DNA of 8,482 bases, taken from positions 1 through 8,482 of the forward strand of contig CAJUTD010000007.1 in assembly GCA_910589635.1 (NCBI GenBank), in the 5' to 3' direction. The stretch comes from an uncultured Lachnospiraceae bacterium. Lineage in GTDB: Bacteria > Bacillota > Clostridia > Lachnospirales > Lachnospiraceae. The position numbers and the translations under genes were made by a program. The notes beneath the pieces were generated by a model. That model was not told the DNA's origin. It did no database searches and saw nothing but the letters and a program-made list of their open reading frames with translations. Positions 1 to 5,291 of the stretch are shown piece after piece. Position 1 is the first letter of the stretch; the number at the start of each line of letters is the position of its first letter.

Positions 1-482
1 GCTCCCGGTACTGCCGTCCATTTGAACGAGGCGCTGGTTTTCGTCGCTTTCGTCTGGTCAATTTCTATCGGACCAGTGAATCTGGGATCGATGACTGCTT
101 CAATCTCATCGGAATATGGTCCCCAGACGCCGTCCACATTCGCTCTTATGCTTATGTAACAGTATGCTCCCTTTGCCGGAAAGTCGATTATGACGTTGAT
201 CTTGCCTTCTTTCAGCATTTTATCCACAGCTGTATCTGAATATTGCCGGTTCAGGTCATACTCCTTCAGCACATCCGCAGCTCCCGGTATCCTATATTTT
301 ATTTCATAAAGTGTGCTGCTTTTTACAGGCTTCCATTCAACCCCCACCTGATGCTCATAGTCGGCATTCTGTTTCAGGCCTGTCACAGCCAGCGTTTCCG
401 CCATGATATCTGTTTTTGCAAATGCCAGGATTCCCGCTGTCAGCATAAATGACAGCAGGAGTCTTGATAGTATTTTCTTCAT
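1..482 (-). CDS. Exported fibronectin type III-like protein (N-terminal part, cut by window edge)
   Basis: The reading frame opens with an ATG at 482-480 and stays open for 160 codons to the left edge, so the C-terminus is missing. Residues 1-28 form a signal peptide (MKKILSRLLL, hydrophobic core, then IMA|ET as a likely cleavage site). Residues about 29-132 resemble a fibronectin type III fold: a VGVEWKPV strand, a LYEIKYR strand, and a closing YISIRAN...WGPYSDEIEAV segment typical of the F-G strands. A second copy seems to begin near residue 137 (KTSASFKWTAVPG). An AAAGGA ribosome binding site lies about 12 nt upstream. FnIII modules in secreted Firmicute proteins act as spacers or binding domains next to enzymes or adhesins; the effector part, if any, lies outside the window. 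The gene is 69 bp downstream of another exported-protein gene on the same strand with no terminator between them, so they may be co-transcribed. The export call is firm; the FnIII call is by strand pattern only. Confidence 0.8.
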   Translation of the reverse strand, partial: MKKILSRLLLSFMLTAGILAFAKTDIMAETLAVTGLKQNADYEHQVGVEWKPVKSSTLYEIKYRIPGAADVLKEYDLNRQYSDTAVDKMLKEGKINVIIDFPAKGAYCYISIRANVDGVWGPYSDEIEAVIDPRFTGPIEIDQTKATKTSASFKWTAVPG

Positions 483-551
483 GATAGCTTATATTCCTTT
501 CTCTCTGTCTGGGTCAAACGTGGGAAGAAACAGCGTTGCCTCCTCCAGTAC

Positions 552-1205
552 TTATACCATACTTCCATAGATTTTGCGCCAATATTTTAATCTTGCCTCT
601 ATTTCTTTCATATCTGCCCATTCAATATCCGACTTCCTGCGCTTCCCACACACTTTGCAATATTCATAGTCAGCATATTTCCCGGCGTACAATGGGACAC
701 AAGAGTGATTGCTGCCGTACATAGGCGCTGTATCCCATATTTCGGGATGGCCTTTGAGACCTTTATCTAACTGCGCCCACGTTCGTTCCCAGTTATGTTT
801 TTCCCAGTCCTCCAGCCTTTTGAAAACCAAAGGACAGCCGCCGCAGAGGAGGGGGGCTACCTTTATCTTATGCTCCTTCCAAACACATTTGTGTCCTGTT
901 ACAGTTACTTTACAAGTATATTTTTTACCGTTGGCTTTTGCAGTTATCGTAGCGACGCCTTTTTTCTTGCCAGTCACCTTTCCCGCCTTGGACACGGTGG
1001 CAATCTTTGGGGCGGAACTTTTCCATGTGACTTTCCGTGAACTCCCAATCACTTTCAGCTGGCAGGTTCTTCCGCCGCTTATCGTCACTTTCGTCTTATT
1101 TAGCTTTACTTTGCCTGCCTGCGCTGGCATCGGCATTGCTAATGTAAAGGCTAACACAAGCATGATTAAGGCTGCCACAAAATATTTTCTGTCTGTTTTC
1201 CTCAT
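552..1205 (-). CDS. Exported Big_2 (Ig-like) protein with Cys/His-rich C-terminal tail
   Basis: This 217-aa protein starts at the ATG at 1205-1203, chosen because AAGGAGGT sits 6 nt upstream; an in-frame ATG at 1235 would place that site inside the gene. Residues 1-30 are a signal peptide ending AQA|GK. Residues 31-103 match the Big_2 bacterial Ig-like pattern: KVKLNKTKVTI, then VTWKSSAPKIATVSKAGKVTG, then GVATITAKANGKKYTCKVTV. The tail (about 104-217) is not one I recognise by name. It has C121-X2-C124-X12-H137, which has C2H2-finger spacing, a distant H153, and C183-X2-C186 in a YEYCKVCGKRR motif. C48 and C98 inside the Ig domain could form a disulfide. Big_2 domains occur in surface adhesins and wall-associated proteins, so a cell-surface or secreted role is likely. 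The tail might bind zinc, which is inference from spacing alone. No enzymatic motif is visible. Confidence 0.85.
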   Translation of the reverse strand: MRKTDRKYFVAALIMLVLAFTLAMPMPAQAGKVKLNKTKVTISGGRTCQLKVIGSSRKVTWKSSAPKIATVSKAGKVTGKKKGVATITAKANGKKYTCKVTVTGHKCVWKEHKIKVAPLLCGGCPLVFKRLEDWEKHNWERTWAQLDKGLKGHPEIWDTAPMYGSNHSCVPLYAGKYADYEYCKVCGKRRKSDIEWADMKEIEARLKYWRKIYGSMV

Positions 1206-1211
1206 CAAAAG

Positions 1212-1219
1212 ACCTCCTT
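1212..1219 (-). promoter_or_regulatory. Ribosome binding site fixing the start of the Big_2 protein
   Basis: AAGGAGGT on the minus strand, 6 nt before the ATG at 1205-1203. It shows that the internal methionine, not the in-frame ATG 30 nt upstream at 1235, is the true start. Confidence 0.85.
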
Positions 1220-1282
1220 CTTTCCGCCCAATCATTTATGTATCATATATCGGTCAGCGCTAAACTTTCTTAGCATCTATAC

Positions 1283-1310
1283 TTTATCAAACGCAAATTA
1301 AGAAAGTCAA
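1283..1310 (-). promoter_or_regulatory. Candidate sigma-A promoter for the Big_2 gene
   Basis: On the minus strand TTGACT (1310-1305) is followed after 16 nt by GATAAA (1288-1283); an overlapping TAAAGT at 18 nt is an equally weak -10. The -35 matches the consensus at five of six positions, the -10 at four. It would give a leader of roughly 70 nt before the ATG at 1205. Confidence 0.45.
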
Positions 1311-1434
1311 TTGGTAAACGCCATAAGAAGTACGGCTGGAGGCGTTGGCATGTGATACGCCGGGTTTTTGACGTAATATGTAAATAACTAAATATTTTTA
1401 CCATTTTTTTGTGAAATATCTATAGTTTTTGGGG

Positions 1435-1463
1435 GTGAAAAAGATAATATAACATTCTATAAT
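1435..1463 (+). promoter_or_regulatory. Candidate sigma-A promoter for the SGNH hydrolase gene
   Basis: A perfect TATAAT (1458-1463) is preceded, with 17-nt spacing, by GTGAAA (1435-1440), which matches the -35 consensus at four of six positions. Transcription would start near 1470, giving a leader of about 78 nt whose centre is the hairpin at 1481-1527. Confidence 0.55.
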
Positions 1464-1480
1464 AAATTATCTATAAAATT

Positions 1481-1527
1481 AGGAAGGATTGAGAAATTTT
1501 GCCGATGAAGTTTCTGCAATCCTTCTT
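1481..1527 (+). promoter_or_regulatory. Long leader hairpin immediately upstream of the SGNH gene RBS
   Basis: AGGAAGGATTG (1481-1491) pairs with CAATCCTTCTT (1517-1527, one G-U), and after a single bulged G at 1516 AGAAATTTT (1492-1500) pairs with GAAGTTTCT (1507-1515, two G-U), leaving a 6-nt loop. That is about 20 bp of nearly continuous helix ending 7 nt before the AAAGGAG. It lacks a proper U-tract, so it is not a convincing terminator. It could stabilise the mRNA, limit ribosome access, or act at DNA level as a dyad operator; the sequence does not distinguish these. Confidence 0.6.
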
Positions 1528-1534
1528 TATAATG

Positions 1535-1541
1535 AAAGGAG
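1535..1541 (+). promoter_or_regulatory. Ribosome binding site selecting a GTG start
   Basis: AAAGGAG ends 6 nt before GTG at 1548. The next in-frame ATG (1560) would have an 18-nt spacer, so GTG is the better start. Confidence 0.8.
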
Positions 1542-1547
1542 TAAGCT

Positions 1548-4193
1548 GTGAAGAATGTAATGAAGAGTGGATGGAAGCGCTTGTGCGCCGTAATTCTGGC
1601 GGCGGCAATGACATTGACGATGCTTCCGGTGGATGTACGGGCAGAGGATGAGAAAAAAGAATTTTACAAGAATGGCTTTGAAGATGGGCAATACCAGGGG
1701 ATTGCGGGACGTGGAGCAGTAACGCTTGAAGTCTCTACTTCGGTACACCATGATGTAGGCAATAACAGTTTGTCAGTCAAAGGACGTACGGATACCTGGC
1801 ATGGCATTCAGTTGTCGCTTGCGAAATATGTAATATTTGGCAATACATATGATTTCAAAACATATGTAAAGCAGGATACGGGTTCGGAACAGACATTCGA
1901 CTTGGGGGTACAGTATAAGGATGCCGGTGGCAACACCAAGTATAATTCAGTAGTTGGATATGGGAAAGCGTGCGCAAGCGGTGAGTGGACGGAATTAGCG
2001 GGCTCTTTTCAAGTACCCGAAAATGCCAGTGAGATTGCTTTGTATCTTCAGTGTTCCACGTCAGGGACGGCGGATTTCTTTGTAGATGATCTGTCGATTA
2101 TCGGTATCCCGGCAGAAAGCAATGAATTTAAGCCGAATGATGAACTTTATACCAGTATGGTTAAGGGAGGCGTTTTTTCTACCGGCAACAATGCACGCAT
2201 CAAGGCAGCGCTTAAAAAGGCACGCGAGGGAAAGGATGTATCACTGGCTTATATCGGCGGCTCCATCACGGAGGGAGGCGGCTACAATCCGAATTCCGCG
2301 TGTTATGCAGAAGTCTCTGCTACCGCTTTTGCCAGGAAATATGGCGTAAATGAGGGCAAGAATGTTCATTTTATCAATGCAGGCATGAGTGGAACATCGT
2401 CCGATATTGGTATTGTCCGCTATGAGCGCGATGTGCTGGGCCGCCTGCCGCAAGGCAGCAGTTCCCCTGATATTTTATTCATTGAGTTTGCGGTAAATGA
2501 CTCCGGCTGTGAGACTAGGGGCGGCGCGTACGAAGGTTTGATTCGGCGGGCGTTGAAATCCGGTTCGGCCGTTGTTCTGGTATTTTCCGTATTTAACAAC
2601 CTTAACCGCGTAGAAGAAATGAATTACCGCAAATATGGAGAAAAGTATGATCTGCCTATGATTAGCACGGCGGATGCCATTCAGGACGTTTATCAGCAGC
2701 CTGGTTTTTATGACTGGTTTTATAACGATACGCTCCATCCGAATGCAAACGGATACAAATTGATGGCAGACTGCATTCTTGAATTGATGGACCGTGTTGA
2801 CAAAGAGGAAGCAGAAGCGGATAATGCGACGGATGTGGATTCTATCGAGGCTGTGACGTCTTCTTCTTTTGAGGGGATTAAGTTAATTGATGCGACGACA
2901 ACAGCGGACTCTGATCAGGCAATCAGCGCAATCAATGCGGGCGGATTCAACGGCAACGACGGCAATGTTCCGACATTCCAGTACAAGTATAATGGGCAGG
3001 CGGGAGTAAAGTGGTTCCCGAATAACTGGATGTATGGCGGCAATGGTACGAATGATCCGCTGACAATCGAGGTCAATTGCCAGACATTTATGCTTGTGTA
3101 TAAAGAAACAAGTGAGAGTGCATATGGTTCCGCAGATTTGTATGTAGACGGCGTGAAAAAATCCACATTGAGCTGCCACAACCCTTCAGGCTGGAATAAT
3201 GGTAAAGTATGCATTGCCATACAGGAAAAAGAGTCTGCCATGCATAAAATCGAATTGAAAATGGCAGCCGGAGATGAAGCGAAGAAGTTCACATTGTATG
3301 CAATTGGATATCAGACGGATTTTGTGGCAGTGGATCAGGCGGTAGAGGATGTAAAAACATTAATCGACGCCATTGGCGAAGTGTCTTATGATGACGCGAG
3401 CAAGAATAAAATTGATGCAGCAAGGGAGGCTTATGACAAGCTGACAGACGCTCAGAAGGAGCAGGTGGATAATTATAAGACATTAACGGATGCGGAGGCA
3501 AAATATATAAGCCTTATGCCGGCGCCGAAAACGAGCATCACGAAGGTTACCGTAAACAAGATTGCGGATCAGTACTATACGGGCAAAGCGAAGAAGCCGG
3601 CTCTTACGATAACTTACAATGGCAATGCTTTAAAGGCCACCAAGGATTATGCAGTAAGCTACAAGAACAACACGAAAATCGGAACGGCGACCGTAACCAT
3701 CAAAGGTATGGGAAATTATACGGGAGAAATATCTAAGACATTTAAGATTACCGTCAAGAAGAATGCAGTCTATACCGTTGGAAGTTACAAGTACAAGATT
3801 ACGGACGCCAAGACCAATGACAAGGGTACGGTTGCCTTAAGCGGCGTCAAGAGCAAGAAAGGCAAGAGTATCAAGGTGGCTGAAACGGTCACGATCGGAG
3901 GCAAAAAGTTCCTTATCACATCCATTGGCAACAGTGCATTCTCAGGATGCAGCAAAGCTACAAGTGCAACAATTGGCAAGAATGTCACTAAGATTGGTTC
4001 TAAGGCATTTTACAACTGCAAGAAGCTGAAAAAGATAACCATCAAGGGCACAAAGCTGAAATCGGTGGGGGCGAAAGCATTCAAGGGCATTGCCAAGAAA
4101 GCATCCATTAAAGTTCCAAAGAGCAAGCTGAAGGCCTACAAGAAATTGTTAAAAGGCAAAGGGCAGGCGTCTAGTGTTAAAATTAGCAAATAA
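1548..4193 (+). CDS. Exported modular SGNH/GDSL esterase with CBM-like, Ig-like and BspA-type LRR domains
   Basis: An 881-aa protein with a GTG start. Residues 1-32 are a signal peptide (VRA|ED). Residues about 38-187 look like a CBM4/9/22-type beta-sandwich (FYKNGFEDG, then SLSVKGRTDTWHGIQL, then ADFFVDDLSI). Residues about 205-418 are the SGNH hydrolase with all four blocks: GGSITEG with Ser239, NAGMSG with Gly279, EFAVNDS with Asn317, and NDTLHPNANGY with Asp394 and His397, so it should be catalytically intact. Residues about 440-590 form a second beta-rich, probably ligand-binding module. Residues 592-655 are a helical spacer (IDAAREAYDKLTDAQKEQV). Residues about 661-737 are an Ig-like domain (YTGKAKKPALTITYNG). 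Residues about 740-881 carry BspA-type LRRs (ITSIGNSAFSGC, VTKIGSKAFYNC) and a lysine-rich end. The family cleaves O-acyl esters; with CBM-like modules the likely substrates are acetylated polysaccharides or glycans outside the cell, which is inference. No LPXTG or S-layer anchor is seen; the basic LRR tail may hold it on the wall. It is monocistronic between its own promoter and a strong terminator. Confidence 0.88.
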   Translation: MKNVMKSGWKRLCAVILAAAMTLTMLPVDVRAEDEKKEFYKNGFEDGQYQGIAGRGAVTLEVSTSVHHDVGNNSLSVKGRTDTWHGIQLSLAKYVIFGNTYDFKTYVKQDTGSEQTFDLGVQYKDAGGNTKYNSVVGYGKACASGEWTELAGSFQVPENASEIALYLQCSTSGTADFFVDDLSIIGIPAESNEFKPNDELYTSMVKGGVFSTGNNARIKAALKKAREGKDVSLAYIGGSITEGGGYNPNSACYAEVSATAFARKYGVNEGKNVHFINAGMSGTSSDIGIVRYERDVLGRLPQGSSSPDILFIEFAVNDSGCETRGGAYEGLIRRALKSGSAVVLVFSVFNNLNRVEEMNYRKYGEKYDLPMISTADAIQDVYQQPGFYDWFYNDTLHPNANGYKLMADCILELMDRVDKEEAEADNATDVDSIEAVTSSSFEGIKLIDATTTADSDQAISAINAGGFNGNDGNVPTFQYKYNGQAGVKWFPNNWMYGGNGTNDPLTIEVNCQTFMLVYKETSESAYGSADLYVDGVKKSTLSCHNPSGWNNGKVCIAIQEKESAMHKIELKMAAGDEAKKFTLYAIGYQTDFVAVDQAVEDVKTLIDAIGEVSYDDASKNKIDAAREAYDKLTDAQKEQVDNYKTLTDAEAKYISLMPAPKTSITKVTVNKIADQYYTGKAKKPALTITYNGNALKATKDYAVSYKNNTKIGTATVTIKGMGNYTGEISKTFKITVKKNAVYTVGSYKYKITDAKTNDKGTVALSGVKSKKGKSIKVAETVTIGGKKFLITSIGNSAFSGCSKATSATIGKNVTKIGSKAFYNCKKLKKITIKGTKLKSVGAKAFKGIAKKASIKVPKSKLKAYKKLLKGKGQASSVKISK

Positions 4194-4206
4194 AGAATCA
4201 TGCATT

Positions 4207-4256
4207 ATAATCGAGCAGGGGTTGGCTGGCGCCAGCCTCTGTTCGATTATTTTTTT
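4207..4256 (+). terminator. Strong intrinsic terminator after the SGNH gene
   Basis: The stem 4207-4226 pairs with 4231-4250 as 20 consecutive pairs (three of them G-U) around a TGGC loop, followed directly by a T-run to 4256. Its apex is the perfect palindrome GGCTGGCGCCAGCC (4224-4237). It begins 13 nt past the stop codon. Confidence 0.93.
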
Positions 4257-4280
4257 CAGATAGTAAAATGAAGTCGGTTG

Positions 4281-4289
4281 TGGTAGAAT
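4281..4289 (+). promoter_or_regulatory. Candidate extended -10 promoter for the nitroreductase gene
   Basis: TGGTAGAAT contains the TGn extension plus TAGAAT (4284-4289, five of six to TATAAT). No good -35 is seen at 16-18 nt upstream, which extended -10 promoters can tolerate. It lies just beyond the preceding terminator and would give a leader of about 85 nt. Confidence 0.35.
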
Positions 4290-4380
4290 GGAAGACGAAT
4301 CATGAGGAAAAAAGCATCTTTAATCAAGTAATAGATAGTAAAGAATCTTCATCTACATATAGGATTGGGAAGGTGGAAGA

Positions 4381-4974
4381 ATGATAGAAGAAATTAAAAC
4401 ACGCAGAAGCATACGCAGATATAAACAGTGTGAAATCCCCACAGAAGCCATCCATAAAATTGTCCAGGCCGCACGCCTTGCGCCATCGGGAAAGAATAAG
4501 CAGCCGTGGAAGTTCATTGTTTATGGAGGGGATGCGAAGCAAGAGCTTCTTACAAAGATGAAAGATGGAATAAAGAGGGAATTAAGTGGCCAGGCTATAC
4601 TGCCGAAGAGCAGTTACGGTTTACCGGATGCAGAAAATACGCTGCGAATTATGTTACAGGCGCCAACGCTGGCAGTAGTTATCAATCCGTATGGCAAATC
4701 GCCGTTTGAGAAGATTACGGTTGACGAGCGCGTCACGGAAATTGTAGATTCGCTTTCCATTGGCGCGGCAATCCAGAATATGCTTCTGGAAGCAGAGCGA
4801 TTGCGGATTGGAACATTGTGGATTGGCAATACTTTTTTTGCTTACCCGGAATTGGTGGAATTTATAAAGGAACCCGGGCAGCTGGTGGGAGCAATTGCCA
4901 TGGGTTATGCAGATGAAAAGCCAAATGAACGTCCGCGGAAGAGGCTGGAAGATATTTTAGAATATCGTTGTTGA
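4381..4974 (+). CDS. Nitroreductase-family flavoprotein
   Basis: A 197-aa protein of normal size for the compact nitroreductase family, starting at ATG with GGGAAGG 7 nt upstream. The N-terminus carries the FMN-phosphate-binding RRSIRRY motif (residues 8-14), followed by ARLAPSGKNKQPWKFIVY (31-48), the usual cofactor-proximal segment. Residues 126-149 (SIGAAIQNMLLEAERLRIGTLWIG) form the conserved central helix and strand, and AMGYADEKPNERPRKRLEDI (173-192) is the typical C-terminal segment with the basic residue that contacts FMN. The family uses FMN and NAD(P)H to reduce nitroaromatics, quinones, enones or other electron-poor substrates in the cytoplasm, usually as a homodimer; the substrate cannot be read from sequence. 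No cysteine-rich ferredoxin domain is fused to it. It stands alone between the upstream terminator and the MITE-like element, and has no obvious intrinsic terminator of its own. Confidence 0.93.
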   Translation: MIEEIKTRRSIRRYKQCEIPTEAIHKIVQAARLAPSGKNKQPWKFIVYGGDAKQELLTKMKDGIKRELSGQAILPKSSYGLPDAENTLRIMLQAPTLAVVINPYGKSPFEKITVDERVTEIVDSLSIGAAIQNMLLEAERLRIGTLWIGNTFFAYPELVEFIKEPGQLVGAIAMGYADEKPNERPRKRLEDILEYRC

Positions 4975-4984
4975 AGAGGGTATC

Positions 4985-4993
4985 AAGGGATGC
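4985..4993 (+). repeat. Left target-site duplication
   Basis: AAGGGATGC abuts the left terminal inverted repeat and matches 5188-5196 at eight of nine positions (A/T difference at the sixth base). Confidence 0.7.
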
Positions 4994-5009
4994 CACGGAA
5001 ATCAATTTT
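4994..5009 (+). repeat. Left terminal inverted repeat, 16 bp
   Basis: CACGGAAATCAATTTT, the exact reverse complement of 5172-5187. Confidence 0.92.
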
Positions 5010-5031
5010 CATATATGTGTCTATTAACTTT

Positions 5032-5160
5032 TGCCAAAAGCACCTGTCACAAAATGTGACAGGTGAACATTGCATATAGATTGCACTCGGAAAACAGTGT
5101 TTTCCAGATGCAATCTTATGCAATTTGACTCTGCTGCTATAGCAGCAGGTCCTTTTGGCA
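5032..5160. other. Internal four-way junction fold of the element
   Basis: TGCCAAAAG (5032-5040) pairs with CTTTTGGCA (5152-5160) and encloses three hairpins. Arm A is CACCTGTCAC/GTGACAGGTG (5041-5065, 10 bp, AAAAT loop). Arm B spans 5069-5124: ATTGCATA/TATGCAAT, then GATTGCA/TGCAATC, then GGAAAAC/GTTTTCC around an AGT loop. Arm C spans 5127-5151: GAC/GTC plus CTGCTGC/GCAGCAG around TATA, with one bulged T. Arms A and C abut the closing stem with no unpaired base, and only 3 nt and 2 nt separate the arms. Because it is built of inverted repeats, either strand, as RNA or single-stranded DNA, can adopt it. Confidence 0.75.
5131..5148. repeat. Perfect 18-bp palindrome (arm C)
   Basis: CTGCTGCTATAGCAGCAG is its own reverse complement and forms the tip of the third arm of the element. 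Confidence 0.9.
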
Positions 5161-5171
5161 TTTGATTCTAC

Positions 5172-5187
5172 AAAATTGATTTCCGTG
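5172..5187 (-). repeat. Right terminal inverted repeat, 16 bp
   Basis: AAAATTGATTTCCGTG, the exact reverse complement of 4994-5009. Confidence 0.92.
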
Positions 5188-5196
5188 AAGGGTTGC
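5188..5196 (+). repeat. Right target-site duplication
   Basis: AAGGGTTGC abuts the right terminal inverted repeat and matches 4985-4993 at eight of nine positions. It overlaps the GGTTGCAACC palindrome at 5191-5200. Confidence 0.7.
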
Positions 5197-5207
5197 AACC
5201 ACTGGTT
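5197..5207 (+). promoter_or_regulatory. Candidate operator dyad upstream of the XRE gene
   Basis: AACCAcTGGTT is an interrupted palindrome that overlaps the TTGACA at 5206-5211. It adjoins a second palindrome, GGTTGCAACC (5191-5200), and TGGTTGA recurs at 5203-5209 and 5229-5235. XRE-type proteins often bind such short dyads in their own promoters; binding here is inference. Confidence 0.35.
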
Positions 5208-5260
5208 GACAAATTGGATGGTGGCAGTTGGTTGAATGTAAACGGTAAATCCTGTAAGAT
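5206..5260 (+). promoter_or_regulatory. Candidate promoter(s) for the XRE-membrane gene
   Basis: A consensus -35, TTGACA (5206-5211), has only a poorly spaced TTGAAT (5232-5237) at 20 nt. A better-spaced alternative uses TTGAAT (5232-5237) as -35 and TAAGAT (5255-5260) as -10 with a 17-nt spacer, each four of six to consensus. Either would start transcription less than 55 nt before the AAGGAGG at 5277-5283. Confidence 0.45.
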
Positions 5261-5291
5261 TAGCCCATAATTTGAGAAGGAGGAACTAAAA

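Larger units (their letters stand above)
1206..1547. other. Divergent intergenic region, no gene
   Basis: A 342-bp AT-rich spacer between two divergently transcribed exported-protein genes. It contains a candidate minus-strand promoter (1283-1310), short alternative hairpins (1317-1361), a candidate plus-strand promoter (1435-1463) and a long 5'-leader hairpin (1481-1527). I see no coding frame with a ribosome binding site in it and no tRNA- or rRNA-like sequence. Confidence 0.7.
4994..5187. mobile_element. MITE-like 194-bp non-autonomous element
   Basis: The ends are a perfect 16-bp inverted repeat (4994-5009 and 5172-5187). Exactly outside them lie 9-bp direct repeats, AAGGGATGC and AAGGGTTGC, 8/9 identical, as expected for a target-site duplication that has since gained one change. 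The interior holds no plausible gene and folds into nested hairpins. These traits together fit a miniature inverted-repeat transposable element mobilised in trans by a transposase not present in this window. Nine-base duplications are known for several IS groups (for example IS1, IS4-type and IS256/ISLre2-type), but I cannot assign a family from these ends. The alternative is a fixed structured RNA or regulatory element whose flanking repeats are chance; the exact placement of the repeats argues against that. Confidence 0.8.
4975..5291. other. Intergenic region filled mainly by a MITE-like element
   Basis: A 317-bp gap with no convincing gene. Positions 4994-5187 are the inverted-repeat element described separately, and 4985-5196 includes its flanking direct repeats. 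The remaining 95 bp (5197-5291) hold promoter and operator candidates and the ribosome binding site of the XRE gene. Without the element and one repeat copy the gap would be about 114 bp. Confidence 0.75.

Noticed and set aside
709..1263. A 184-codon plus-strand open frame
   Set aside because: It is antisense to the Big_2 gene, which has a signal peptide, a recognisable domain and an ideal ribosome binding site; the plus-strand frame has none of these.
1341..1367. Intrinsic terminator on the plus strand (GGCGT...ACGCC then GGGTTTTT)
   Set aside because: The stem is only 5 bp with an 11-nt loop, GGG separates it from the T-run, and no gene or promoter is seen upstream on that strand.
5032..5160. 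Cloverleaf resembling a tRNA or tRNA-like structure
   Set aside because: The arms are 7-10 bp or longer, there is no T-loop or anticodon-loop sequence and no acceptor end; only the four-way topology is shared.
4994..5187. Remnant of a full insertion sequence
   Set aside because: With perfect ends and only 194 bp there is no room for, nor trace of, a transposase frame on either strand, so a non-autonomous element fits better than a decayed IS.
4983..5198. A 71-codon open frame on the minus strand across the inverted-repeat element
   Set aside because: It lies almost entirely within the hairpin-rich element, starts in its flank without a ribosome binding site, and the peptide shows no domain or signal; the repeats explain the sequence better.
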